Assembly (NCBI GenBank): GCA_001544595.2
Contig: FCOH02000016.1
Span: 1-64,000, forward strand
Source of the DNA: Caballeronia peredens
GTDB taxonomy: Bacteria; Pseudomonadota; Gammaproteobacteria; Burkholderiales; Burkholderiaceae
Reading direction: 5' to 3'
DNA: 64,000 nucleotides
The notes below the pieces were generated by a model, which saw only the letters and a list, made by a program, of their open reading frames with translations, was not told the origin of the DNA and did no database searches. The translations under genes and the position numbers were made by a program. This document shows positions 8,116 through 16,414 of this stretch, in pieces. The first letter of the stretch is position 1, and each line of letters starts with the position of its first letter.

Positions 8116-9204
8116 TTAGAAGTCGGGATACAAACGCGCGCGATTGAAGATGCGCGCCGGATCGAATGCGGCCTTCAATCCACGATGAATCTTCATCAGC
8201 GGCGCGGGCAGCGGCGTGAATACGCCCGCATTGCGATCGTAGGCGGAACCGGCGCGGAAGATCGTCGCGTGGCCGCCCGCCTGCTTCGCACTGATGCGCA
8301 CGGTCTGCGGATCGGTGTCGGTGATCCACCAGCGTTGCGCGCCGCCCCATTCCATCAGTTGCGCGCCCGGCAGATGCAGCGGCTCCGCGATCGACGGCAA
8401 CGCGAGCCGCCAGAGCGCCGAGCGCGGCTCGATCACCGCGAAGAACGGGTCAGTCTGCTCGCGCAGGCCGATCCAGAAGCGGTCGGCTTCGACGGCATCG
8501 ACGACTTCGCCGCCGAGCGTGTTGCGCGCCGTCTTCACGGCCGCTTCCGCGCCCGCGAGACGCAGCGCGAGCGTGCCGTCGCGCCACGCGCTGCCGGTGA
8601 TCGGCAGCGGATGGCCGCCCCATTCGTTGAGCTTGCGCACGCCGTCCGTTGCGTGCATGTCGAACTTGAGCGTGGCTTCGGCGACGGGACGCGGCAGCAC
8701 CTTGACCGACAGCTCGAGGATGAGCCCGAGCGTGCCGAGCGAGCCGGCGAGCAGCCGCGACACGTCGTAACCGGCGACGTTCTTCACCACTTGCCCGCCG
8801 AAGTGCAGCACTTGTCCGTGTCCGTTCATGACGACGGCGCCGAGCACGAAATCGCGCGGCGCGCCGGTCCACGCGCGGCGCGGCCCGGCGAGCCCCGCGG
8901 CGATGCAGCCGCCGAAGGTCGCGTTGCGCCCGAAGTGGGGCGGCTCGAAGGGCAGCATCTGGTTGTGCTCGCGCAGCTTCGCTTCGATTTCGGCGAGCGG
9001 CGTGCCGCTCTTCGCAGTGATGACGAGTTCCGCCGGATCGTAGGCGATGATGCCGCGATGCGCACGCGTGTCGAGAATATCTCCCTGGAGCGTCTGGCCG
9101 TACCAGTCCTTCGTGCCGCCGCCGCGGATGCGAAGCAGCGTGCCGGTCTCGGTGGCCCGGGCGATCCGTTCCGACCAGCCGGCGACGATGTCGTCCTGTT
9201 CCAT
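8116..9204 (-). CDS. glcE: Glycolate oxidase FAD-binding subunit GlcE
   Basis: A 362-residue PCMH-type FAD-binding protein, partner of GlcD in glycolate oxidase. The FAD-domain signatures RIRGGGTKDW, FGGCIAAGLAGPRR and KNVAGYDVSRLLAGSLGTLG are clear. Its TAA stop is itself part of the target site used by the adjacent miniature element and has been preserved. Order glcD-glcE-glcF on the minus strand is standard; a 142-base gap separates it from glcD. Confidence 0.94.
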   Translation of the reverse strand: MEQDDIVAGWSERIARATETGTLLRIRGGGTKDWYGQTLQGDILDTRAHRGIIAYDPAELVITAKSGTPLAEIEAKLREHNQMLPFEPPHFGRNATFGGCIAAGLAGPRRAWTGAPRDFVLGAVVMNGHGQVLHFGGQVVKNVAGYDVSRLLAGSLGTLGLILELSVKVLPRPVAEATLKFDMHATDGVRKLNEWGGHPLPITGSAWRDGTLALRLAGAEAAVKTARNTLGGEVVDAVEADRFWIGLREQTDPFFAVIEPRSALWRLALPSIAEPLHLPGAQLMEWGGAQRWWITDTDPQTVRISAKQAGGHATIFRAGSAYDRNAGVFTPLPAPLMKIHRGLKAAFDPARIFNRARLYPDF

Positions 9205-9346
9205 GGATGTTCCGCTTGTTCGTCGATGTCGCTGTTCGACTTCTGTATTCGGCTTTCAGGCTGTCCGGTCGATTGTACCGGCCGCTTAACGCCGTCGCAC
9301 TCGGACAAACATGGATAGCGGAACGCGCGCCGCGCTTCGTGCAATT

Positions 9347-10891
9347 CTAGAAACGCGGCAATTCGGGATGCGGCAGCAGGCCGCCGCGCACGTGCATCTT
9401 GCCGTACTCGGCGCAGCGCGCACGCGTCGGGATGCCTTTGTCGGGGTTGAGCAGGCCGGGCGGATCGAACGCGCGCTTGACCGCGAAAAACGCGTCGCGC
9501 TCCTCCGGCGAGAATTGCACGCACATCGAATTGATTTTTTCGATGCCCACGCCGTGCTCGCCCGTCACCGTTCCGCCCAGTTCCACGCAGGCCTCGAGAA
9601 TGTCGCAGCCGAACGCTTCCGCGCGATGCCATTCGTCGAGATCGTTGCCGTTGAAGAGAATCAGCGGATGCATGTTGCCGTCGCCGGCATGGAACACGTT
9701 GATGCAGCGCAGCGCGTATTTTTTCTCCATCTCTTCGATGCGCGCGAGCAGCGGCCCGATCGCGCGGCGCGGCACGGTGCCGTCCATGCAGTAATAGTCC
9801 GGCGAGATGCGGCCCGCCGCCGGGAACGCGTTCTTGCGCCCGGACCAGAACTTGAGGCGCTCCGTTTCCGAACGCGAAATCTGGATGCGCGACGCGCCGT
9901 GTTCGCGCAGCACGGCCGTCATGCGGACGATTTCTTCGGCCACTTCGTCGTGCGTGCCATCGGATTCGCAGAGCAGGATCGCGGCGGCGTCGAGATCGTA
10001 GCCCGCGTTGACGAATTGCTCGACCGCGCGCGTCGCGGGTTTGTCCATCATTTCGAGGCCGGCGGGAATGATGCCCGCCGCGATGATCGCCGCGACCGCG
10101 TTGCCGCCTTTCACGACATCGTCGAAGCTCGCCATGATGACTTGCGCCGTCTGCGGCTTCGGAATCAGCTTGACGGTGATTTCGGTGACGATCGCGAACA
10201 TGCCTTCGCTGCCGATCAGCACCGCGAGCAGATCGAGGCCCGGCGCATCCGGCCCGAGCGAGCCGAACTCGACGACGTCGCCGTCCATCGTCACTGCGCG
10301 CACGCGCAGCACGTTGTGCACGGTCAGGCCGTATTTCAGGCAGTGCACGCCGCCCGAGTTTTCGGACACGTTGCCGCCGATGGTGCACGCGATCTGCGAC
10401 GACGGATCCGGCGCGTAGTACAGGCCGTAAGGCGCGGCGGCCTCCGAAATGGCGAGATTGCGCACGCCGGGCTGCACGGTCGCCGTGCGCGCGTAGGGAT
10501 CGACTTCGACGATCTTGCGAAAGCGCGCGAGCGACAGCACGATGCCGTGCCGGATCGGCATCGCGCCGCCGGATAGCCCCGTGCCCGCGCCGCGCGGGAC
10601 GATCGGAATGGAAAGACGCGCGCAGATCTGCACGACGCGCTGCACCTGCGCCTCGGTTTCCGGCAGCGCGACCGCGAGCGGCAGACGCCGGTACGCGGCG
10701 AGGCCGTCGCATTCGTAGGCGGCGGTGTCTTCCTCGCGGAACAGCAGGCAGTGCGTCGGCAGCACGGCCATCAGCGCCTGCACGACTTCTCGCTGACGCG
10801 CGGCGAGCTGATCTTCGCTCAGTTCGGGCGCGTCTTCGTGCGGCAGGTTGGGCGACATCTGCTCGGACTTGAGCTCGTCGGGTGCGTTCAC
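9347..10891 (-). CDS. glcD: Glycolate oxidase catalytic flavoprotein GlcD
   Basis: FAD-linked 2-hydroxyacid oxidase subunit that oxidises glycolate to glyoxylate. The 514-residue product has the FAD-binding PCMH fold (PRGAGTGLSGGAMP, GGNVSENSGGVHCLKYG, GSEGMFAIVTEI). Its FAD-oxidase C domain has FHAGDGNMHP and the terminal GEHGVGIEK loop. The start is GTG with a strong GGAGGAGA ribosome-binding site 2-9 bases upstream. It leads glcDEF; a second GlcD-like flavoprotein gene lies just upstream on the same strand. Confidence 0.95.
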   Translation of the reverse strand: MNAPDELKSEQMSPNLPHEDAPELSEDQLAARQREVVQALMAVLPTHCLLFREEDTAAYECDGLAAYRRLPLAVALPETEAQVQRVVQICARLSIPIVPRGAGTGLSGGAMPIRHGIVLSLARFRKIVEVDPYARTATVQPGVRNLAISEAAAPYGLYYAPDPSSQIACTIGGNVSENSGGVHCLKYGLTVHNVLRVRAVTMDGDVVEFGSLGPDAPGLDLLAVLIGSEGMFAIVTEITVKLIPKPQTAQVIMASFDDVVKGGNAVAAIIAAGIIPAGLEMMDKPATRAVEQFVNAGYDLDAAAILLCESDGTHDEVAEEIVRMTAVLREHGASRIQISRSETERLKFWSGRKNAFPAAGRISPDYYCMDGTVPRRAIGPLLARIEEMEKKYALRCINVFHAGDGNMHPLILFNGNDLDEWHRAEAFGCDILEACVELGGTVTGEHGVGIEKINSMCVQFSPEERDAFFAVKRAFDPPGLLNPDKGIPTRARCAEYGKMHVRGGLLPHPELPRF

Positions 10892-10969
10892 GTCTCCTCC
10901 TTTTGATGCCTGCGCGGTCGGTGCCGCTTGCTTATTCGTGCGTGCATGCGTGCATCTTGCGCGACTTCG

Positions 10970-12391
10970 TCAGCCTTCGAAAGCGAAGATTTTCCCCGGG
11001 TTCATCAGGTTCTTCGGATCGAGCGCCTGCTTGATGGCACGCATCACGGCGATGGCGTCCGCGCCGTGCTCGTCGATCATGAAGCCCATCTTGTGCAGCC
11101 CGACGCCGTGCTCGCCGGTGCAGGTGCCGCCCATCGCGAGCGCGCGCGCGACGATGCGCCGGTTGATGCGCTCGGCTTCTTCCAGCTCTTCGGGCTTGCC
11201 GGGATCGAGCAGCATCGCGACGTGGAAGTTGCCGTCGCCGACATGGCCGACGATCGGGCTCGGCAGATACGAGCCTCGCAGGTCCTTCTCCGTTTCCTCG
11301 ACGCATTCGGCGAGACGCGAGATCGGCACGCAGACGTCAGTCGTCACGGCGCGGCAGCCGGGCTTCAGCTGCAACATCGCGAAGTAGGCGGAGTGTCGCG
11401 CGTTCCACAGACGGCTGCGGTCTTCGGGACGCGTCGCCCATTCGAAGTCCTCGCCGCGATTCTCCGCGACGATATCCTGCACGGTCTGCGCCTGTTCCTT
11501 GACGCCCGATTCGGTGCCGTGGAATTCGAAGAACAACATGGGCGCTTCGCGCAAGCTCAGGTTCGAGTGGCGGTTGATTGCGCGCACGGCGAGTGCGTCG
11601 ACGAATTCGACGCGCGCGATCGGCACGCCCATCTGGATTGTTTCGATGACGGCGCGCACGGCGTCGCCCATCGACGGGAATGCGCACACGGCCGCCGAAA
11701 TCGCTTCGGGCTGCGGATAGAGGCGCACGGTGATTTCGGTGATGACGCCGAGGGTGCCTTCCGAGCCGACGAAAAGGCGCGTCAGGTCGTATCCCGCAGA
11801 CGATTTGCGCGCGCGCGTGCCGGTCCTGATGACGCGGCCATCCGCCGTGACGACGGTGAGCGCGAGTACGTTTTCGCGCATCGAGCCGTAGCGCACGGCG
11901 TTGGTGCCGGAGGCGCGCGTCGCGGACATGCCGCCGATGCTGGCGTCCGCGCCGGGGTCGATCGGGAAGAAGAGGCCCGTGTCCTTGAGCGCTTCGTTCA
12001 GTTGCTTGCGCGAGATGCCCGGCTGGACGGTGGCGGTGAGATCTTCGGCGTTGATCGAGACGACCCGATTCATCTCCGACAGATCGATCGAGATGCCGCC
12101 TTGCACGGCGAGCAGGTGGCCTTCGAGCGACGAGCCGTTGCCGTAGGGGATGATCGGCACGTCGTGTTCGGCGCAAAGTCCGACGATGGCTTGTACTTCT
12201 TCGGTGCTGCGCGCGAACACGACGGCGTCGGGCAGTTGCGGATCGAACGGCGATTCGTCGCGGCCGTGGTGTTCGCGCACGGCCTGAGCGGTGGTGACGC
12301 GCTCGGCGAATTGTTGCTTCAACGCGTCGAGCAGCGCAGCGGGAAAGGGGCGGCGTTGCGAGAGCGCATGGTGTTCGGTGGGGTGATTCAC
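10970..12391 (-). CDS. FAD-linked D-2-hydroxyacid (D-lactate) dehydrogenase
   Basis: A 473-residue paralogue of GlcD, closer in length and motifs to cytochrome-type D-lactate dehydrogenases (LDHD/Dld). Motifs are PYGNGSSLEGH, GGMSATRASGTNAVRYG, FVGSEGTLGVITEI, GHVGDGNFHV and GEHGVGLHK. The start is GTG with GGAGA about 9 bases upstream. It is 78 bases before glcD on the same strand and may be co-transcribed. Substrate (D-lactate or another D-2-hydroxyacid) is inferred from family only. Confidence 0.85.
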   Translation of the reverse strand: MNHPTEHHALSQRRPFPAALLDALKQQFAERVTTAQAVREHHGRDESPFDPQLPDAVVFARSTEEVQAIVGLCAEHDVPIIPYGNGSSLEGHLLAVQGGISIDLSEMNRVVSINAEDLTATVQPGISRKQLNEALKDTGLFFPIDPGADASIGGMSATRASGTNAVRYGSMRENVLALTVVTADGRVIRTGTRARKSSAGYDLTRLFVGSEGTLGVITEITVRLYPQPEAISAAVCAFPSMGDAVRAVIETIQMGVPIARVEFVDALAVRAINRHSNLSLREAPMLFFEFHGTESGVKEQAQTVQDIVAENRGEDFEWATRPEDRSRLWNARHSAYFAMLQLKPGCRAVTTDVCVPISRLAECVEETEKDLRGSYLPSPIVGHVGDGNFHVAMLLDPGKPEELEEAERINRRIVARALAMGGTCTGEHGVGLHKMGFMIDEHGADAIAVMRAIKQALDPKNLMNPGKIFAFEG

Positions 12392-12606
12392 GTGCGTGTC
12401 TCCGGGCGATTCGGCTTGATGTTTTGCTTGGGCGTCGGTTTCGGCGGTTCGCGCTCTGGTGTTTTGCGCCGGCGCGCTGGGTATGGGTGTTGCGGGTTTG
12501 CCCGATGCCTCCGGCTTGGTCGTTTCGAGTCTGGCGCGAGGATCGGCGCAAGCTCGACGCAGACTTGACGCGGACGTGCTGCAAGCGGCGAACGGTGTTC
12601 ATCTCA

Positions 12607-12612
12607 TTTTAC
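12607..12612 (-). promoter_or_regulatory. -10-like box in the dld/adenosyltransferase divergent gap
   Basis: TAAAAT on the minus strand, about 215 bases ahead of the dehydrogenase GTG. No matching -35. The 316-base gap between the two divergent genes (12392-12707) holds this and the plus-strand TATAAT at 12660; otherwise I see only GC-rich sequence with no convincing gene. Confidence 0.25.
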
Positions 12613-12659
12613 GCCCTCGGACGACGCCCGGCGGGCGGGGTTTCCGGGGGTTGCGTGCC

Positions 12660-12665
12660 TATAAT
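12660..12665 (+). promoter_or_regulatory. -10 box (TATAAT) for the PduO-type gene
   Basis: Perfect TATAAT 42 bases before the ATG of the cobalamin adenosyltransferase gene. The -35 region is GC-rich and weak. Confidence 0.4.
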
Positions 12666-12707
12666 GGCTCGCCGTTTTATCGATGATGAGCGTTTCAGGG
12701 AGTGATG

Positions 12708-13271
12708 ATGGGACACCGCTTGAGCAAGATCGCCACGCGCACCGGCGATGACGGAACCACGGGCCTGGGCGATGGCCGCCGCGTTTCGAAGGACGATGCG
12801 CGCATCGTGGCCATCGGCGATGTCGATGAGTTGAATTCCTGTATCGGCGTCTTGCTGTGCGAGGCGATGCCGTCGGACGTGCGGGACGCGCTGACGCAGG
12901 TTCAGAACGATTTGTTCGATTTAGGCGGGGAATTGTCGATTCCGGGACATTCGATGATTCAGGAGTCGCATCTCGCGCAACTGGATGCGTGGCTCGCGGA
13001 CTACAACGCGACGTTGCCGCCGCTGGCCGAATTCATCTTGCCGGGCGGGTCGAGGGCGGCGGCGCTGGCTCATGTGGCCAGGACGGTTTGCCGGAGAGCG
13101 GAGCGGGCGATTGTGGCGCTCGGGCGGGATGAAACGGCCGGCGTCAATGAGGCGCCGAGACAGTATGTGAACCGGTTGTCGGATCTGATGTTCGTGCTGG
13201 CGAGGGTGCTCAATCGAGCCGATGGCGGCAAGGACGTGCTGTGGAGCCATACCCAGGACGCCGGCCAGTGA
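12708..13271 (+). CDS. PduO-type ATP:cob(I)alamin adenosyltransferase
   Basis: Transfers the 5'-deoxyadenosyl group of ATP to cob(I)alamin, making coenzyme B12. The 187-residue all-helical protein has the N-terminal ATP-binding signature TRTGDDGTTGLGDGRRVSKDD and the C-terminal CRRAERAIVAL...YVNRLSDLMFVLAR block. The start at 12708 was preferred because AGGGAG (12697-12702) is 5 bases upstream; the ATG at 12705 and GTG at 12702 are too close to it. No other B12 gene is nearby. Confidence 0.92.
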   Translation: MGHRLSKIATRTGDDGTTGLGDGRRVSKDDARIVAIGDVDELNSCIGVLLCEAMPSDVRDALTQVQNDLFDLGGELSIPGHSMIQESHLAQLDAWLADYNATLPPLAEFILPGGSRAAALAHVARTVCRRAERAIVALGRDETAGVNEAPRQYVNRLSDLMFVLARVLNRADGGKDVLWSHTQDAGQ

Positions 13272-13398
13272 TTCGCGTCATTCTCGACCGTTCGGATGGA
13301 TTATTCGAATTCATCTGAATTTATCGCGCGAAGCTGGCGTTTTCAGGCGACATCGCCGGATCGGCAGGCAATGTCGCCGAGATGGGCAAACGAGGATG

Positions 13399-14472
13399 TC
13401 AATTCCCTCCGCCGCGCAAAACCCGCCGCTGCTTGACCGCCTCCGCGAGCCCTTCGAGCACGCCGATGCTCTCATCCCACCCGATACAAGCATCGGTCAC
13501 GCTTTGCCCGTAAGTGAGTTCGCATCCTTCCTTGAGATCCTGCCGCCCGGCAACGAGATGCGATTCCACCATTACGCCGATGATCCGCTCATCGCCGGAA
13601 GCAAGCTGACGCCCGATATCCTCGCAAACCGGAATCTGGTTCTCATGCTTCTTCGAGCTATTCGCGTGGCTCGCATCGATCATCAGACGCGCGGCGAGAC
13701 CCGCCTTGCCGATATCGCTGCATGCCGCATCGACACTCGCCGCATCGTAATTCGGCGTTTTGCCGCCACGCAAAATGATGTGGCAATCCTCATTACCCGC
13801 TGTCGAAACAATCGCCGAATGGCCGCCCTTGGTCACCGAGAGAAAATGATGCGGCTGCGACGCCGCCTTGATCGCATCGACGGCGATCTTCACATTGCCG
13901 TCCGTGCCGTTCTTGAACCCGACCGGGCACGACAACCCGGAAGCCAACTCGCGGTGAACCTGAGATTCGGTTGTCCGCGCCCCGATCGCGCCCCACGAAA
14001 TCAGATCGGCGATGTACTGCGGACTGATCATGTCGAGATACTCGGTTCCGGCCGGAAGCCCCAGCTCGTTGATATGCATGAGCAGTTCGCGCGCGGCCCG
14101 CAATCCATCGTTGATCTTGAAGCTGTTGTCCATGTACGGATCGTTGATCAGCCCTTTCCATCCGACCGTCGTACGCGGCTTCTCGAAGTACACGCGCATC
14201 ACGATCTCGAGTTCACCGGCAAACCGCTTGCGCTGTTCGATCAGCTTCCCAGCATATTCGAGCGCCGCCTTCGGATCATGAATCGAGCAAGGCCCGATGA
14301 TGACGATCAGCCGGTCATCCATCCCGTGAAGGATGCGATGCATCGACTGCCGCGCGTTGTAGATCAGCTCCGACACCGGCTCGGCGCACGGAAACTCGCG
14401 GATCAGATGCGCGGGCGGGGTCAGCTCTTTCAACTCGCGGATGCGTACGTCATCGGTATTGTGCGGGGGCAT
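13399..14472 (-). CDS. aroG: Class I DAHP synthase (3-deoxy-7-phosphoheptulonate synthase)
   Basis: Condenses phosphoenolpyruvate and erythrose 4-phosphate in the first, committed step of the shikimate pathway. The 357-residue protein belongs to the AroFGH class: GPCSIHDPKAALEYA, RVYFEKPRTTVGWKG, GARTTESQVHRE, PVGFKNGTDG, HHFLSVTKGGHSAI and DASHANSSKKHE are all present. The gene has a leader of about 210 bases carrying an aromatic-rich leader peptide and an intrinsic terminator, so transcription attenuation by Phe/Tyr/Trp tRNA charging is strongly suggested. Which amino acid feeds back on the enzyme cannot be read from the sequence. Confidence 0.96.
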   Translation of the reverse strand: MPPHNTDDVRIRELKELTPPAHLIREFPCAEPVSELIYNARQSMHRILHGMDDRLIVIIGPCSIHDPKAALEYAGKLIEQRKRFAGELEIVMRVYFEKPRTTVGWKGLINDPYMDNSFKINDGLRAARELLMHINELGLPAGTEYLDMISPQYIADLISWGAIGARTTESQVHRELASGLSCPVGFKNGTDGNVKIAVDAIKAASQPHHFLSVTKGGHSAIVSTAGNEDCHIILRGGKTPNYDAASVDAACSDIGKAGLAARLMIDASHANSSKKHENQIPVCEDIGRQLASGDERIIGVMVESHLVAGRQDLKEGCELTYGQSVTDACIGWDESIGVLEGLAEAVKQRRVLRGGGN

Positions 14473-14522
14473 TTCGTTACTCCAACAAGGGCAGATCCAG
14501 CGAAGATCCAGGGCAGCAGGCG

Positions 14523-14549
14523 AAAAAAAACCGCCAGACTCGCTGGCGG
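14523..14549 (-). terminator. Intrinsic terminator inside the aroG leader (attenuator)
   Basis: In the minus-strand transcript CCGCCAG (14549-14543), loop CGAGT, CTGGCGG (14537-14531), then eight U (14530-14523). It lies 50 bases upstream of the aroG ATG and downstream of the promoter, so it must be bypassed for aroG to be expressed. Confidence 0.88.
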
Positions 14550-14583
14550 TTTTTCGGGAATTTCGGTTTGTTCGACCTAAGAC

Positions 14584-14649
14584 TCACCCCTCTCGATCCG
14601 CCAGCGGCTTGAGATGCCAAAAGAAATAAAAATAAAACTTGGCGGACAT
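14584..14649 (-). CDS. aroG leader peptide, 21 aa, aromatic-rich
   Basis: A 21-codon frame beginning with ATG at 14649 and ending TGA at 14584-14586. Codons 5-11 encode FYFYFFW, seven consecutive aromatic residues, covering all three end products of the pathway (Phe, Tyr, Trp). Such a run directly before an attenuator of a DAHP-synthase gene is the hallmark of ribosome-mediated attenuation. The Shine-Dalgarno is weak. The leader was verified codon by codon on the minus strand. Confidence 0.88.
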   Translation of the reverse strand: MSAKFYFYFFWHLKPLADREG

Positions 14650-14687
14650 GGGGAATCGAACGTGAGTCGAAAAAAGTTGTGACTGCT

Positions 14688-14717
14688 TTTATAACCGCAA
14701 ACATGCGGGGCTGACAA
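14688..14717 (-). promoter_or_regulatory. Sigma-70 promoter of the aroG leader
   Basis: TTGTCA (14717-14712), 18-bp spacer, TATAAA (14693-14688) on the minus strand. It would start RNA near 14681, about 30 bases before the leader-peptide ATG. Confidence 0.7.
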
Positions 14718-14735
14718 CCCTGCAACGACTAAAAC

Positions 14736-14801
14736 GCGGACAATCCGCATCGGATCATGCGGCGACGCCGCAAACAAACGCTTCCGATGCGGAAAATCCG
14801 C
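14736..14801. repeat. Pair of 13-bp dyads between tldD and the aroG promoter
   Basis: GCGGACAATCCGC (14736-14748) and GCGGAAAATCCGC (14789-14801) differ at one position and each is a 5-3-5 dyad. Their starts are 53 bp apart, close to five helical turns. They are also arms of a larger inverted repeat (TCCGCATCGGA 14744-14754 / TCCGATGCGGA 14783-14793) with a GCGGCGACGCCGC palindrome between. This could be a paired operator upstream of the aroG -35, or a transcript-end structure after tldD. Confidence 0.5.
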
Positions 14802-14808
14802 ACAAAAA

Positions 14809-16275
14809 TCAGACCGTCCCGCCGACCGTCATCTTCTCGATGCGCAATGTCGGCTGCCCGACGCCCACCGGCACGCTCTGGCCTTCCTTGCCGCACACGC
14901 CGACGCCGCTGTCGAGCGACATGTCGTTGCCGATCATCGTCACGTATTTGAGCGATTCCGGCCCGCTGCCGATCAGCGTCGCGCCCTTCACCGGATACGT
15001 GATCTTGCCGTTCTCGATCATGTACGCCTCCGACGCCGAGAACACGAACTTGCCGTTGGTGATGTCGACCTGACCGCCGCCGAAATTCACCGCGTACAAG
15101 CCGTTCTTCACCGACGCCAGAATTTCCTGCGGATCCTTGTCGCCGTTGAGCATGTATGTGTTGGTCATGCGCGGCATCGGCAGCGCGGCGTACGACTCGC
15201 GGCGCGCGTTGCCCGTCACCGGCATCTTCATCAGGCGCGCGTTGAGCGAATCCTGGATGTAGCCCTTCAGAATGCCGTCCTCGATCAGCGTCGTGCACTG
15301 CGTCGGATTGCCTTCGTCGTCGATATTGAGCGAGCCGCGGCGGTTCGGCAGCGTGCCGTCATCGACGACGGTGACGCCCTTCGCCGCGACCTGCTCGCCG
15401 ATGCGCCCCGCAAACGCCGACGATCCTTTGCGGTTGAAATCGCCTTCGAGGCCGTGTCCGATCGCCTCGTGCAGCAGCACGCCCGGCCAGCCCGGCCCGA
15501 GCACGACGGTCATCGCGCCGGCCGGAGCAGGGCGCGCTTCCAAATTGACGAGCGCCGCATGCACGGCGTCGTCGACGTACTTTTTCAGCACGTCGTCGGT
15601 GAAGTAGCCGTAGTCGAAGCGGCCGCCGCCGCCGCCCGTGCCGATCTCGCGCCGGCCGTTCTGCTCGGCGATCACCGTCACGGACACGCGCACGAGCGGG
15701 CGCACGTCGGCGGCGAGCGCGCCGTCGCTGCGCGCGACCAGCACGACATCGTATTCGCCGGCGAGACCCGCCATCACCTGCGTGATGCGCGGATCTTTAC
15801 CACGCGCCATCTGTTCGACGCGCTCGAGCAGCCTGACCTTCGCGTTCGCGTCGAGCGAATGCAGCGGATCGGCCGGGAGATACAGATCGCGGCCCGAAAC
15901 GCCCGTGAGCGAACTAGCCGGCTTGATCTTGTGTTTGCCGCCGCCCGCCTTGGCGATCGCGCGCGTGGCGATGGCGGCCTGGCGGATGGATTCGGGCGAA
16001 AGATCGTCGGAATAGGCGAAAGCCGTGCGCTCGCCGGACACGGCGCGTACGCCGACGCCCTGATCGATGCTGAAGCTGCCCGATTTGACGATGCCTTCTT
16101 CGAGACTCCACGCTTCGCTGCGCGTGGACTGGAAATAGAGGTCCGCGTAATCGACGCGATGCTCGAAGATGTCCGCGAGCGTGCGCGTGATGAGTCCTTC
16201 GTCGAGGCCGTAGGGCGTGAGCAAAACGTCCTTCGCCGTGACCAGGTTGCGAATGCCGGGTTCGATGATGTTCAT
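14809..16275 (-). CDS. tldD: TldD metalloprotease
   Basis: Catalytic subunit of the TldD/E (PmbA) zinc metalloprotease that processes small peptides such as modified microcins and antitoxins. The 488-residue protein carries the zinc motif HEAIGHGLEGD in its second half and the glycine-rich barrel of the family. No pmbA/tldE partner is in the window. It lies in the order yhdP-nitrilase-tldD on the minus strand, a conserved arrangement in this family, with aroG further downstream under its own promoter. Confidence 0.95.
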   Translation of the reverse strand: MNIIEPGIRNLVTAKDVLLTPYGLDEGLITRTLADIFEHRVDYADLYFQSTRSEAWSLEEGIVKSGSFSIDQGVGVRAVSGERTAFAYSDDLSPESIRQAAIATRAIAKAGGGKHKIKPASSLTGVSGRDLYLPADPLHSLDANAKVRLLERVEQMARGKDPRITQVMAGLAGEYDVVLVARSDGALAADVRPLVRVSVTVIAEQNGRREIGTGGGGGRFDYGYFTDDVLKKYVDDAVHAALVNLEARPAPAGAMTVVLGPGWPGVLLHEAIGHGLEGDFNRKGSSAFAGRIGEQVAAKGVTVVDDGTLPNRRGSLNIDDEGNPTQCTTLIEDGILKGYIQDSLNARLMKMPVTGNARRESYAALPMPRMTNTYMLNGDKDPQEILASVKNGLYAVNFGGGQVDITNGKFVFSASEAYMIENGKITYPVKGATLIGSGPESLKYVTMIGNDMSLDSGVGVCGKEGQSVPVGVGQPTLRIEKMTVGGTV

Positions 16276-16414
16276 GCGGTGCCTATTACGTCTTCTGAGA
16301 CGAGTTCGGTGATATTTCAGACGAATTGCAGACCATTCTACGATCTGATTCAGTCACGTCATGTGCGGGGAAAAACCCGCATCTTCAAGTCGAGTGCTGG
16401 TTGAGGCCGCGCGA

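Larger units (their letters stand above)
14523..14649 (-). promoter_or_regulatory. Trp-type transcription attenuator of aroG
   Basis: Four mutually exclusive RNA segments can be read. Segment 1, TCCGCCA in leader codons 2-4 (14646-14640), pairs with segment 2, TGGCGGA (14603-14597). Segment 2 extended, CGCTGGCGG (14606-14598), pairs perfectly over 9 bp with segment 3, CCGCCAGCG (14549-14541). Segment 3 pairs with segment 4 (14537-14531) as the terminator. A ribosome stalled on the aromatic codons would cover segment 1 and leave 2:3 antitermination; full translation would favour termination. Confidence 0.85.

Noticed and set aside
7811..8119. Two short open frames on either strand in the glcE-glcF gap
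   Set aside because: Both share the tail HGRLYVNRP because it is encoded by the terminal inverted repeats; they are artefacts of the miniature element.
14641..14665. Tail of a tRNA: on the minus strand GTTCGATTCCCC...GTCCGCCA looks like a T-arm and acceptor end
   Set aside because: The 5' half needed to form the T-stem does not pair, no tRNA body precedes it, and the stretch is fully explained as the start of the aroG leader peptide (ATG at 14649) and attenuator segment 1.
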